NCBI GenBank assembly: GCA_019114115.1
Contig: DXGD01000029.1
Coordinates: forward strand, 1-6,281
DNA length: 6,281 nt
Direction of reading: 5' to 3'
Source of the DNA: Candidatus Nesterenkonia stercoripullorum
Lineage (GTDB): Bacteria; Actinomycetota; Actinomycetes; Actinomycetales; Micrococcaceae
Made by a program: the position numbers and the translations under genes. Within the stretch, counting starts at the first letter, position 1. Every line of letters begins with the position of its first letter. The notes beneath the pieces were generated by a model. It ran no database searches and was not told the DNA's origin. It worked only from the letters and a program-made list of their open reading frames with translations. Of the stretch, positions 1-5,835 are shown in pieces.

Positions 1-701
1 AGGAGTTCCTCGACACGCGCATGGAGGTGGGCCAGCGCATCTTCGTCAAGCCCGCGCGCGGGGCCGAGGGACGATGGGTCCGCGCGATCCGGCGCACCGA
101 GGACGGCTACGTCATGAACGGGGAGCCGACCCCGATCTCCGAGATCCGGGAGTGGATCGAACGCCGCAAGCGCCCGATGCTCTTCGAGACCGCGGTGCCT
201 CAGGCGGAGGAACAGGCCGCGCTGCACCCGCAGGCCACCAACACTCTCCGGGTGCTGACCCTGCCGGACATGACGCGCAACAAGGAGCCTTTCATCGCCG
301 TCGCCGTCCAGCGGATCGGGACATCACTGTCGAATCACGTGGACAACTGGACCCAGGGCGGCCTCAGCGCCAAGGTCGATATCGACACCGGCACCCTCAG
401 CCGGGCTGGCCAGCTCCCCGACGATCGCACGCCCGTCTGGCATACCGTCCACCCCGACAGCGGCGGTCAGATCGAAGGCGCCCACGTGCCGTTCTGGGAA
501 GAGACCAAGGAACTCGTTCTCGAGGCGGCCAACCGGCTGAACTTCATGGAATACATCGGCTGGGACATCATCATCAGCCCCACCGGGCCGGTCATCCTCG
601 AAGCCAACGTCAACTCCGGCATGAACGTCCTTCAAGTCCACGGCCCGCTGCTGGCCGACCCCCGGGTGCGCACCTACATGGAGAAGCGCGGCGTCGTGTA
701 G
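1..701 (+). CDS. Sugar-transfer-associated ATP-grasp protein (5' end outside window)
   Basis: The reading frame is open from base 3 to a TAG stop at 699-701. The Met at base 21 is internal, since six in-frame codons (EFLDTR) precede it, so the true start lies outside the window. Numbering from that Met, a glycine-containing loop FVKPARGAEGRWV (8-20) resembles the ATP-binding lysine/glycine loop. NTLRVLT (74-80) and VDNWTQGG (107-114) are typical of the ATPgrasp_ST family (sugar-transfer-associated ATP-grasp). GWDIII (180-185) and LEANVNSGMN (193-202) supply the acidic and Asn residues (D182, E194, N196) expected to bind Mg-ATP. ATP-grasp enzymes join a carboxylate to an amine or similar nucleophile via an acyl-phosphate. 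Members of this family often lie near glycan or cell-surface polysaccharide genes, but the substrate is not defined. No signal peptide or membrane segment is visible in the part present. It appears functionally separate from the transport genes downstream. Confidence 0.85.
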   Translation, partial: EFLDTRMEVGQRIFVKPARGAEGRWVRAIRRTEDGYVMNGEPTPISEIREWIERRKRPMLFETAVPQAEEQAALHPQATNTLRVLTLPDMTRNKEPFIAVAVQRIGTSLSNHVDNWTQGGLSAKVDIDTGTLSRAGQLPDDRTPVWHTVHPDSGGQIEGAHVPFWEETKELVLEAANRLNFMEYIGWDIIISPTGPVILEANVNSGMNVLQVHGPLLADPRVRTYMEKRGVV

Positions 702-732
702 CCGAAATCTGCCCGAAATAGGCGTCGGCTAC
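698..732 (+). terminator. Hairpin at the end of the ATP-grasp gene, possible terminator
   Basis: A perfect 8-bp inverted repeat pairs GTAGCCGA (698-705) with TCGGCTAC (725-732). The 19-nt loop can form a second short stem, GCC (711-713) with GGC (721-723), around CGAAATA. The left arm includes the TAG stop codon. No T-run follows, so this is not a classical intrinsic terminator. U-poor hairpins after genes are common in Actinobacteria, and termination here is inferred only from position and stem quality. Confidence 0.4.
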
Positions 733-808
733 TGTCACAATGTCCAGAAAGTGAGCTCGCCACGTACTGCGGTGTGGCCCGGAATCACACTTTGTAGCGC
801 ATATCCTG

Positions 809-817
809 TGGTAGTGT
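809..817 (+). promoter_or_regulatory. Probable extended -10 promoter of the NCS1 permease gene
   Basis: TGGTAGTGT (809-817) fits the extended -10 pattern TGnTAnnnT. There is no convincing -35 box: the best nearby candidate, TTGTAG at 792-797, is only 14 bp away. A start of transcription near 824 would leave about 59 nt of leader before the ATG at 883. Small inverted arms AGTG (813-816) and CACT (823-826) flank the downstream edge and could be part of an operator. The arms are short and the role is inferred. Confidence 0.35.
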
Positions 818-870
818 CCAGTCACTCGCTGAACCTATTTGCTCGCTCGCTTTGAATCCTTGGCTGCCGT

Positions 871-876
871 GAGGGG
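871..876 (+). promoter_or_regulatory. Shine-Dalgarno site of the NCS1 gene
   Basis: GAGGGG lies 6 nt before the ATG at 883. It is the strongest such site in this gap and fixes the start of the permease at 883. Confidence 0.7.
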
Positions 877-882
877 AACGCA

Positions 883-2373
883 ATGGCCACGCATCATCAA
901 CCGCTCCGCGATGACCAGCTTGAGCTAACTCACCCGGACCCGCGTCTCATCAACGAAGAGCTCAAACCGCTGAAGTCATCTCAGCGACGCTGGGGATGGT
1001 TCGAAATCTTCAATGTGTGGTCCAACGATATCCAGTCACTCGCCGGATATACTCTCGCTGCCAGCTTGTTCATCACCGCGGGAATCAACGGTTGGGCCGT
1101 GTTCGCCGCCATCATTCTGTCCGGGTTCGTGGTGCAGGTGCTGGTCGATCTCAGCGGCCGGCCCAGCGTAAAATACGGCTTCCCCTACCCGGTGCTCTCG
1201 CGGGCCTCTATGGGCATTCACGGGGCTCACTTCCCCGCCATGCTGCGGGCGATCGTAGCCATCTTCTGGTACGGGGCGCAGACCTACTTCGCCTCGACTG
1301 CGATAGCGCTGGCGCTCAACGCATCGCTGGGCTCGCCCGGCGGGGGCCAGTTCCTCGGACTCGACACGATCTCGTGGGTCTCCTACATCATCGCCTCTGG
1401 GCTGCAGGTTCTGCTGTTCGCCGGAGGGATCGACCGCATCGGCACGTTCCTGAACATCGCCGGCCCGGCGGTCTACGTCGTGATGATCGCCCTCGTCGTC
1501 GCCATCTGGGTGCAGATCGGGTCTGAACTGCCCGATGCGGTAGCCAATGTGTTCTCACAGGCCGATGTGACCGGCTGGACATGGATCTCGGCGTTCTTCG
1601 GCGTCATGGGCACGATGATCGCCTACTTCGCGGCAGTGGTCATCAACTACGGGGACTTCGCCCGGAACGTGCGCACCGACCGGGCGATGCGGGTCGGCAA
1701 CTTCACCGGCCTGCCGCTGAGCCTGGCACTGTTCACCTTCCTCTCCGTGTTCATCACGGCCGGCTCCTACGTCCTGTACCAGGAGGGCCAGGGCGAGCCG
1801 ATGACCAACCCCACCGATATCGTCGCCGCAGTGGACAACACCGCGCTGACGATCCTTGCCGCCATCACCTTCCTGGTGGCCACGGTCGGCATCAACGTGG
1901 TCGCGAACTTCATCCCGCCGGTGTACTCGCTGTCGAATCTGAGCCCGAGGCGCTTCACGTTCTCCCGGGCGAGCTGGGTCATCGCCGGCGCAGGCTTCAT
2001 CATCGGAGGTCTGTGGGTCGCGGTGATCGACGAGATCGGACTCCCGACGTTCGTCGACACCCTCGGCGCCCTGCTGGCACCGCTCTACGGGATCATCATC
2101 GCCGACTACTACAACGTGCGGAAGCAGAAGCTGAACCTCCAGGACCTCTACTCCTCCAACCCCGACGGCGCCTACTGGTTCGTGCGAGGCTGGAACCGGC
2201 GGGCCATCGTCGCCTTCGCCATCTCAGCGGTCCTGTCGCTAGCCCTGGTGTGGACTCCGGCGCTGGCGGACTTCAACGGCTTCGCCTGGGTCCTGGGAGC
2301 ACTCGCCGGCGGAGTCCTGCACCGGCTGGTGATGGGCCGTCTGGTGATCCCGTCCTCAGAGGCCGACGTCTGA
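883..2373 (+). CDS. NCS1-family permease (nucleobase/hydantoin/allantoin type)
   Basis: A 496-aa inner-membrane secondary transporter, full length for the family, with about 12 hydrophobic segments (roughly 45-68, 69-92, 116-145, 163-182, 188-212, 231-254, 274-299, 320-345, 364-382, 388-410, 439-458, 463-484). The N-terminal NVWSNDIQSLAGY, the KYGFPYPVLSRASMG loop (97-111) and the cytoplasmic IADYYNVRKQKLNLQDLY (406-423) are NCS1 hallmarks. By comparison from memory with the hydantoin carrier Mhp1, W129 and Q133 (FWYGAQ) match its substrate-site Trp117 and Gln121, and N342 (INVVAN) matches Asn318. Trp220 appears to be Phe249 here. The Mhp1 sodium ligands Ser312/Thr313 appear as G336/I337, which may mean proton coupling or altered coupling. 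The family imports purines, pyrimidines, hydantoins, allantoin or vitamins; the substrate here cannot be assigned. The start is supported by GAGGGG at 871. The gene has its own leader and is followed 144 bp later by the GntR gene. Confidence 0.93.
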   Translation: MATHHQPLRDDQLELTHPDPRLINEELKPLKSSQRRWGWFEIFNVWSNDIQSLAGYTLAASLFITAGINGWAVFAAIILSGFVVQVLVDLSGRPSVKYGFPYPVLSRASMGIHGAHFPAMLRAIVAIFWYGAQTYFASTAIALALNASLGSPGGGQFLGLDTISWVSYIIASGLQVLLFAGGIDRIGTFLNIAGPAVYVVMIALVVAIWVQIGSELPDAVANVFSQADVTGWTWISAFFGVMGTMIAYFAAVVINYGDFARNVRTDRAMRVGNFTGLPLSLALFTFLSVFITAGSYVLYQEGQGEPMTNPTDIVAAVDNTALTILAAITFLVATVGINVVANFIPPVYSLSNLSPRRFTFSRASWVIAGAGFIIGGLWVAVIDEIGLPTFVDTLGALLAPLYGIIIADYYNVRKQKLNLQDLYSSNPDGAYWFVRGWNRRAIVAFAISAVLSLALVWTPALADFNGFAWVLGALAGGVLHRLVMGRLVIPSSEADV

Positions 2374-2504
2374 GCACCACCGACTGCTGAGCATCTGCCA
2401 TTGTTCACCACCACCGATCAGTGCACCCTGGGATCCGCAGCACGCTCCGGCCCGCTCCCCCAGGCCAGCAGGCGAAACACAGCACCTCACCGAGCTCATT
2501 GGCA

Positions 2505-2517
2505 TAGTCTGTGAAGT
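2505..2517 (+). promoter_or_regulatory. -10 box adjacent to the GntR start (leaderless promoter)
   Basis: TAGTCT (2505-2510) fits a -10 hexamer and ends 7 nt before the ATG at 2518. A transcript starting at the usual distance would begin at or next to the A of this ATG. No Shine-Dalgarno sequence precedes it, as expected for leaderless mRNA, which is common in Actinobacteria. No clear -35 box is seen about 17 bp upstream. The rest of the 2374-2517 gap shows only a weak CCTGGG/CCCAGG pair (2427-2432 and 2459-2464) with a long loop, which I do not call a terminator. Confidence 0.5.
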
Positions 2518-3243
2518 ATGCGCACAGAGGATCTCGGCGAGGCGACCACCACAGGGACACCACGCATCCTGGGGTCGATGGGCAACTCGTCGAGCCTGCG
2601 GACCCGCGTCACCGACGTCCTGCGTGAAGCCCTCATAGTCGGTGAGCTCGAACCCGGCGTCGTCTATTCCGCCCCCGCATTGGCGCAACGGCTCGCGGTC
2701 TCCGCCACCCCCGTCCGCGAGGCCATGATGGAGCTGGCCACTGAAGGGCTCGTGGAAGTGCTCCGGCACCGCGGCTACCGGGTTCTCGAGCTCAGCGATA
2801 AGACGCTGACCGATATCACCGAGCTCCGGGAGCTCATTGAGGTCCCGGCCTCAGAGCGTGCCGCCACCACCGCGAGCGCGGACGACGTCGCCGAGCTGCG
2901 CAAGCTCGCCTCGACCCTGAACACGTGCGCTGCCGCCGGTGAACTGCGTGAGTTCATCGCCGCGGACACGCAGTTCCACCTGAAGCTGCTCTCCCTCGGC
3001 GGCAACGAGGTGCTCGTGGACGAGGTGCGCAGACTGCGCGGCATGACGCGCCTCTATGGCCTGCGCGATCTCTACGCCTCTGGTCACTTGCTGGAGACGG
3101 CACAGGAGCACCACGACATCGTCGACGCCGTCGAAGCACGTGATCCGCACGCGATACGCGAGCTGATGACGCAGCACCTGGGGCATATACGCGGTGTATG
3201 GTCGGGCCGAGCCGAAGATGCGGAGTCGTCCGCGCTGTCCTGA
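2518..3243 (+). CDS. GntR-family transcriptional regulator, FadR/FCD subfamily
   Basis: A 241-aa cytoplasmic DNA-binding protein. Residues about 26-90 form the GntR winged helix: LRTRVTDVLREALIVGELEPG, then the helix-turn-helix YSAPALAQRLAVSATPVREA (50-69), then the wing EVLRHRGYRV (80-89). Residues about 95-225 form a helical FCD ligand-binding domain. D150, H154 (DTQFH), H198 (EHHDI) and H220 (MTQHL) match the usual Asp/His metal-binding positions that help hold carboxylate effectors in this subfamily. Such proteins usually repress neighbouring catabolic and transport genes until a small organic acid or amino acid binds. The likely target is the MHS-OCD promoter 120 bp downstream, possibly also the NCS1 gene; this is inferred from position. 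The start at 2518 is chosen because of the -10 box just upstream. An alternative ATG at 2578 (Met21) would still keep the whole winged helix and also lacks a strong Shine-Dalgarno site. Confidence 0.95.
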   Translation: MRTEDLGEATTTGTPRILGSMGNSSSLRTRVTDVLREALIVGELEPGVVYSAPALAQRLAVSATPVREAMMELATEGLVEVLRHRGYRVLELSDKTLTDITELRELIEVPASERAATTASADDVAELRKLASTLNTCAAAGELREFIAADTQFHLKLLSLGGNEVLVDEVRRLRGMTRLYGLRDLYASGHLLETAQEHHDIVDAVEARDPHAIRELMTQHLGHIRGVWSGRAEDAESSALS

Positions 3244-3266
3244 CTGGCGTCTGAGCGCTCGCGTGA

Positions 3267-3283
3267 GCTGGACTTCTACCAGC
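3267..3283 (+). terminator. Small hairpin after the GntR gene (weak terminator candidate)
   Basis: GCTGG (3267-3271) pairs with CCAGC (3279-3283) around a 7-nt loop, starting 24 bases after the regulator stop. The stem is only 5 bp and no T-run follows, so termination here is tentative. Confidence 0.2.
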
Positions 3284-3341
3284 AGCAACCGAAACATCTC
3301 GACAATGCCTCAGCAATATCAGCGACATTCGCTATAGGTAC

Positions 3342-3372
3342 CATTGTACATTGCACGTGATACACTTCACGT
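3342..3372 (+). promoter_or_regulatory. Extended -10 promoter with overlapping inverted repeat (operator candidate)
   Basis: TGATACACT (3358-3366) matches an extended -10 box (TGn then TACACT). A perfect inverted repeat, ACGTGA (3355-3360) and TCACGT (3367-3372), flanks the TACACT hexamer exactly with 6 bp between the arms. A repressor bound there would cover the promoter. Just upstream, CATTG occurs twice at a 7-bp period (3342-3346 and 3349-3353), next to the palindromes GGTACC (3337-3342) and TGTACA (3345-3350). The upstream GntR/FCD protein is the obvious candidate binder. The repeat does not follow the textbook FadR-type half-site spacing, so the pairing is inference. Confidence 0.5.
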
Positions 3373-3374
3373 CG

Positions 3375-3398
3375 ATGCGTGAGCACCTCATTCCGTGA
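3375..3398 (+). other. Possible leaderless 7-codon leader ORF (MREHLIP)
   Basis: ATG at 3375 opens a 7-codon frame ending in TGA at 3396-3398. The ATG lies 8 nt after the -10 hexamer at 3361-3366, so a transcript from that promoter could begin on or next to this ATG and be translated without a Shine-Dalgarno site. The ORF ends 39 nt before the MHS start at 3438 and is in the same frame as that gene. It has no run of one amino acid, so classical attenuation is not obvious. It may be chance. Confidence 0.25.
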
Positions 3399-3437
3399 GA
3401 TGCCTACGAGACCCGGCCGATTCCCAAAGGCTCCTCT

Positions 3438-4793
3438 ATGCCCGCCACCCACTCCGTCGCGGGGAAACCTGCGACCAACCGACGCGTACTGATCGGCAGT
3501 CTGAGCGGCAGCGCGATCGAGTGGTTCGACTTCTTCCTCTACGCGACTGCGGCAGCGATCATCTTCGACCGCTACTTCTTCCCTACCCAGGACCCGCTCG
3601 TCTCGCTCATGCTGTCCTATATCTCCCTCTCGCTGACCTTCTTCATACGGCCCTTCGGCGGAATCGTCTTCTCCCATATCGGGGACCGCATCGGACGTAA
3701 GAAGACGCTGGTCATCACCCTCTCGCTCATGGGAGGCGCAACGGTCGCCATCGGGCTGCTTCCGACCTATGCCCAAGTGGGCGTCCTCGCGCCGATCCTG
3801 CTCATCCTCTGCCGCATCGTGCAGGGGCTGGCGATCGGCGGCGAATGGGGCGGAGCCCTGCTGCTGGCCTACGAATATGCGCCGGAGCACCGGCGCGGCT
3901 TCTTCGGCTCCGTGCCGCAGATGGGGATCACCATCGGAATGCTGATGTCCACCGTGGCTTTCTCCCTGGTCAGCATGCTCCCGGATGAACAGTTTGAGGC
4001 GTGGGGATGGCGCCTGCCGTTCATCGCCTCCATCGTGCTCGTCTTCGTCGGCCTGTGGATCCGCAGCGGACTGGCCGACACTCCGGCGTTCCGCGAGGCC
4101 AAGGCCAGCGGGACGATCGCGAAACTGCCCATCAAGGACACCCTCCGCGACCACTGGCGTTCCGTGCTGGTCGCCATCGGGGCGAAGATCATCGAGACCG
4201 CTCCGTTCTACATCTTCGCCACCTTCGTCGTCTCCTATGCCACCGGTGTGCTCGATTTCGAGCAGTCCGTGGTGCTCAACGCCGTCAGCGCCGGAGCGCT
4301 CATCTCCACCATCGCCATCCCCGTGATGGGGTCGATCTCCGATCGGCTCGGCAGGCCGGCCGTGTTCATGGTCGGAACTGTCCTGATTGCCGCGTTCGCA
4401 GCACCCTTCTTCCTGCTCTTGGGCCTTCAGCTCGACTGGGCGGTCTACGCCGCCGTCATCATCGGCCTGGGCGTCGTGTGGCCCCCTGTCACCGCGACGC
4501 TGGGGACCCTGATGTCGGAGATCTTCAGCACCCGGGTCCGCTACACGGGCGTCACCCTGGGCTACCAGATCGGTGCCGCGCTTGCCGGCGGCACCGCGCC
4601 GCTGATCGCCACCTGGCTGCTCTCCCGGTACGACAACGCCTGGGGGCCCATCGCGATCTACCTCGCCGTGCTGGCCACGATCTCGCTGGTCGCAGTGCTT
4701 TTCGCCCGGCCTGTGGTGCGAGGGGAAGCCGAACGGCTGCGACGTCGCGAGGAAGCCGAGGCCCGTTCCAACGTCACCGAGGAGGCACAGTGA
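3438..4793 (+). CDS. MFS transporter, metabolite:H+ symporter (MHS) family
   Basis: A 451-aa inner-membrane proton symporter of the MHS branch of the major facilitator superfamily, which includes ShiA, ProP, KgtP and citrate carriers. Signatures in order: GSAIEWFDFFLY (24-35) in the first helix; RPFGGIVFSHIGDRIGRKKTL (71-91), containing the MFS loop-2/3 motif; RIVQGLAIGGEWGGA (126-140), diagnostic for MHS; the repeated loop GSISDRLGRPAVF (298-310); and STRVRYTGVTLGYQIG (364-379) late in the C-terminal half. About 12 membrane spans are visible, with a central cytoplasmic loop near 213-240 and a charged tail from 426 (RGEAERLRRREEAEAR). MHS carriers take up organic acids, shikimate, proline or betaine with protons; the substrate here is unknown. 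The start at 3438 has a modest AAAGG site at 3426-3430. The stop overlaps the next gene's start, so the two are co-transcribed and translationally coupled. Confidence 0.95.
   Translation: MPATHSVAGKPATNRRVLIGSLSGSAIEWFDFFLYATAAAIIFDRYFFPTQDPLVSLMLSYISLSLTFFIRPFGGIVFSHIGDRIGRKKTLVITLSLMGGATVAIGLLPTYAQVGVLAPILLILCRIVQGLAIGGEWGGALLLAYEYAPEHRRGFFGSVPQMGITIGMLMSTVAFSLVSMLPDEQFEAWGWRLPFIASIVLVFVGLWIRSGLADTPAFREAKASGTIAKLPIKDTLRDHWRSVLVAIGAKIIETAPFYIFATFVVSYATGVLDFEQSVVLNAVSAGALISTIAIPVMGSISDRLGRPAVFMVGTVLIAAFAAPFFLLLGLQLDWAVYAAVIIGLGVVWPPVTATLGTLMSEIFSTRVRYTGVTLGYQIGAALAGGTAPLIATWLLSRYDNAWGPIAIYLAVLATISLVAVLFARPVVRGEAERLRRREEAEARSNVTEEAQ
4779..4793 (+). promoter_or_regulatory. Shine-Dalgarno and 4-base overlap between MHS and OCD-family genes
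   Basis: AGGAGG (4780-4785) sits inside the last MHS codons, 4 nt before GTG at 4790. This GTG overlaps the MHS stop TGA at 4791-4793 as GTGA. The arrangement is typical of translational coupling and favours the GTG start, although the spacing is on the short side. Confidence 0.6.
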
Positions 4794-5809
4794 ATTCGCC
4801 TATGCAGGATCTCCGGACACCGAGCGCCCAGGCGACGGGCTCCGCGACGCAGGATCTGCAGATGCCCGGTACGCAGATGCGGTTCGTCTCCGCCGAGGAG
4901 CTAGCCGAAGCCGTGGACCGGGATGCGGCGCGCGAGGCTATCGCGGAGGCGCTTCTCTCGGAGTTCGTGCCCGCCGAGGACCCGCCACGCTCGCATGTCT
5001 CCGCCGGGAACGGCCACCTGCTGCTGATGCCGTCCTCCCTTCAGGAATGGGTCGGGATCAAGATCGCCTCGGTGGCGCCGGAGAACCCGGCGCAGGGCTT
5101 GCCCCGCATTCAGGCGCAGTACCTGCTCATGGATGCGGCGACGCTGACCCCGCGGCTGCTCGTGGACGGTTCTCCGCTGACTCTTCTGCGGACGCCGGCG
5201 GTCACCGCTGTCGCCTGCGATCATCTGGCCCGTGAGGATGCCTCGCGTGCCGTGATCTTCGGCAGCGGGCCGCAGGCGATCGAGCATGCCATCGCCGTCG
5301 CCCTCATCCGGGAGCTCGCCGACGTCGCTCTCATCGGGCGCAATGCAGAACGGACTCAGCAAGCCGTCGACGCTCTGCAGGAGCGAGGCGTCCCGGCCCG
5401 GGCCGGGAGCGCAGTCGAGGATGTCCCGGGAGCCGACATCATCATCTGCGCCACCTCGTCCGCCGAGCCCCTCTTCGACGGCGCCTTGGTCGCCGACGGC
5501 GCCTGCGTCGCGGCGATGGGGTCACATGAGCCGGACCGGCGAGAACTGGACGGGCGCTCGCTGCAGCGTTCCCTGGTCGTGGTGGAAGAGCACTCGGCCG
5601 CTGGGCGCGAAGCAGGAGACGTCGTCCTGGCGCAGGCTGAAGGACTCATCGAACTCCGCCAGCTGCACGAACTTCAGGACCTGGTCCGCGGGGACGTGCA
5701 GCGGCGCGAGGATCGCCCCAACGTGTTCAAGGGCACCGGCATGGCGTGGCAGGACCTCGCCGTCGTCGCCCGGCTGGCTGCGCGGCTGCCGCACAGCCTG
5801 TCGAGCTAG
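4790..5809 (+). CDS. Ornithine cyclodeaminase/mu-crystallin family NAD(P)-dependent enzyme
   Basis: A 339-aa soluble protein of the OCD/mu-crystallin superfamily, which includes ornithine cyclodeaminase, archaeal alanine dehydrogenase, ketimine reductases and Pyr2C reductases. Expected substrate-binding positions are R67 (PPRSHV), K91 (GIKIAS) and R134 (LLRTPAV). The Rossmann fold follows: VIFGSGPQA (155-163), with IGRN (182-185) where the cofactor ribose or phosphate is read, and IIICATSSAEP (217-227). SHEPDRRELD (245-254) and VFKGTGMAWQDLA (312-324) complete the signature. As I recall, true ornithine cyclodeaminase has a catalytic Asp in a GGD motif where this protein has S245-H246, so a reductase or dehydrogenase role is more likely than ornithine deamination. 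The family domain appears to begin near Met30 (MRFVSAEELAEAV). The first 29 residues are an extension with a near-repeat (MQDL/TQDL). ATG at 4862, with AGGA at 4851, and ATG at 4877 are alternative starts; GTG 4790 is preferred for its GGAGG and 4-base overlap. Confidence 0.92.
   Translation: MNSPMQDLRTPSAQATGSATQDLQMPGTQMRFVSAEELAEAVDRDAAREAIAEALLSEFVPAEDPPRSHVSAGNGHLLLMPSSLQEWVGIKIASVAPENPAQGLPRIQAQYLLMDAATLTPRLLVDGSPLTLLRTPAVTAVACDHLAREDASRAVIFGSGPQAIEHAIAVALIRELADVALIGRNAERTQQAVDALQERGVPARAGSAVEDVPGADIIICATSSAEPLFDGALVADGACVAAMGSHEPDRRELDGRSLQRSLVVVEEHSAAGREAGDVVLAQAEGLIELRQLHELQDLVRGDVQRREDRPNVFKGTGMAWQDLAVVARLAARLPHSLSS
4804..4867 (+). repeat. Imperfect direct repeat in the N-terminal extension of the OCD-family gene
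   Basis: GCAGGATCT occurs at 4804-4812 and again at 4849-4857, each followed by a related stretch ending in ACC or GCC. It encodes MQDLRTP and TQDLQMP. A third partial echo, ACGCAGATG (4871-4879), follows. The second copy also places AGGA 7 nt before the ATG at 4862, so the duplication may have created an internal start site. Confidence 0.5.
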
Positions 5810-5825
5810 CCGGCCGCCGCCACGA

Positions 5826-5835
5826 TCAGGCCTGA
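5826..5835. repeat. 10-bp perfect palindrome at a convergent gene junction
   Basis: TCAGGCCTGA is a perfect palindrome that starts on the stop codon of the minus-strand gene, 16 bases beyond the end of the OCD-family gene. No T-run adjoins it on either strand and it has no loop. A role in bidirectional termination is possible but weakly supported. Confidence 0.3.

Noticed and set aside
883..2373. Naming the NCS1 gene as a cytosine, allantoin or hydantoin permease (codB, pucI or mhp1)
   Set aside because: Substrate-site residues only partly match the characterised carriers and no catabolic genes define the substrate.
2427..2464. CCTGGG/CCCAGG pair as terminator of the NCS1 gene
   Set aside because: The stem is only 6 bp with a 26-nt loop and no T-run; it is easily explained by chance at this GC content.
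3276..4154. 292-residue minus-strand open frame across the MHS gene
   Set aside because: It is Asp/Glu/Arg/His-rich low-complexity translation antisense to a clear MFS gene, as expected from high-GC shadow frames.
4001..4789. Long plus-strand open frame continuous with the OCD-family gene, suggesting a 602-residue protein
   Set aside because: The upstream part is an Arg/His-rich out-of-frame reading of the MHS gene with no recognisable domain. The real enzyme begins at the MHS stop.
4790..5809. Assigning the enzyme to ectoine degradation (EutC) or to trans-3-hydroxyproline use
   Set aside because: None of the partner genes of those pathways is in the window, and the family is too broad for assignment by sequence inspection alone.
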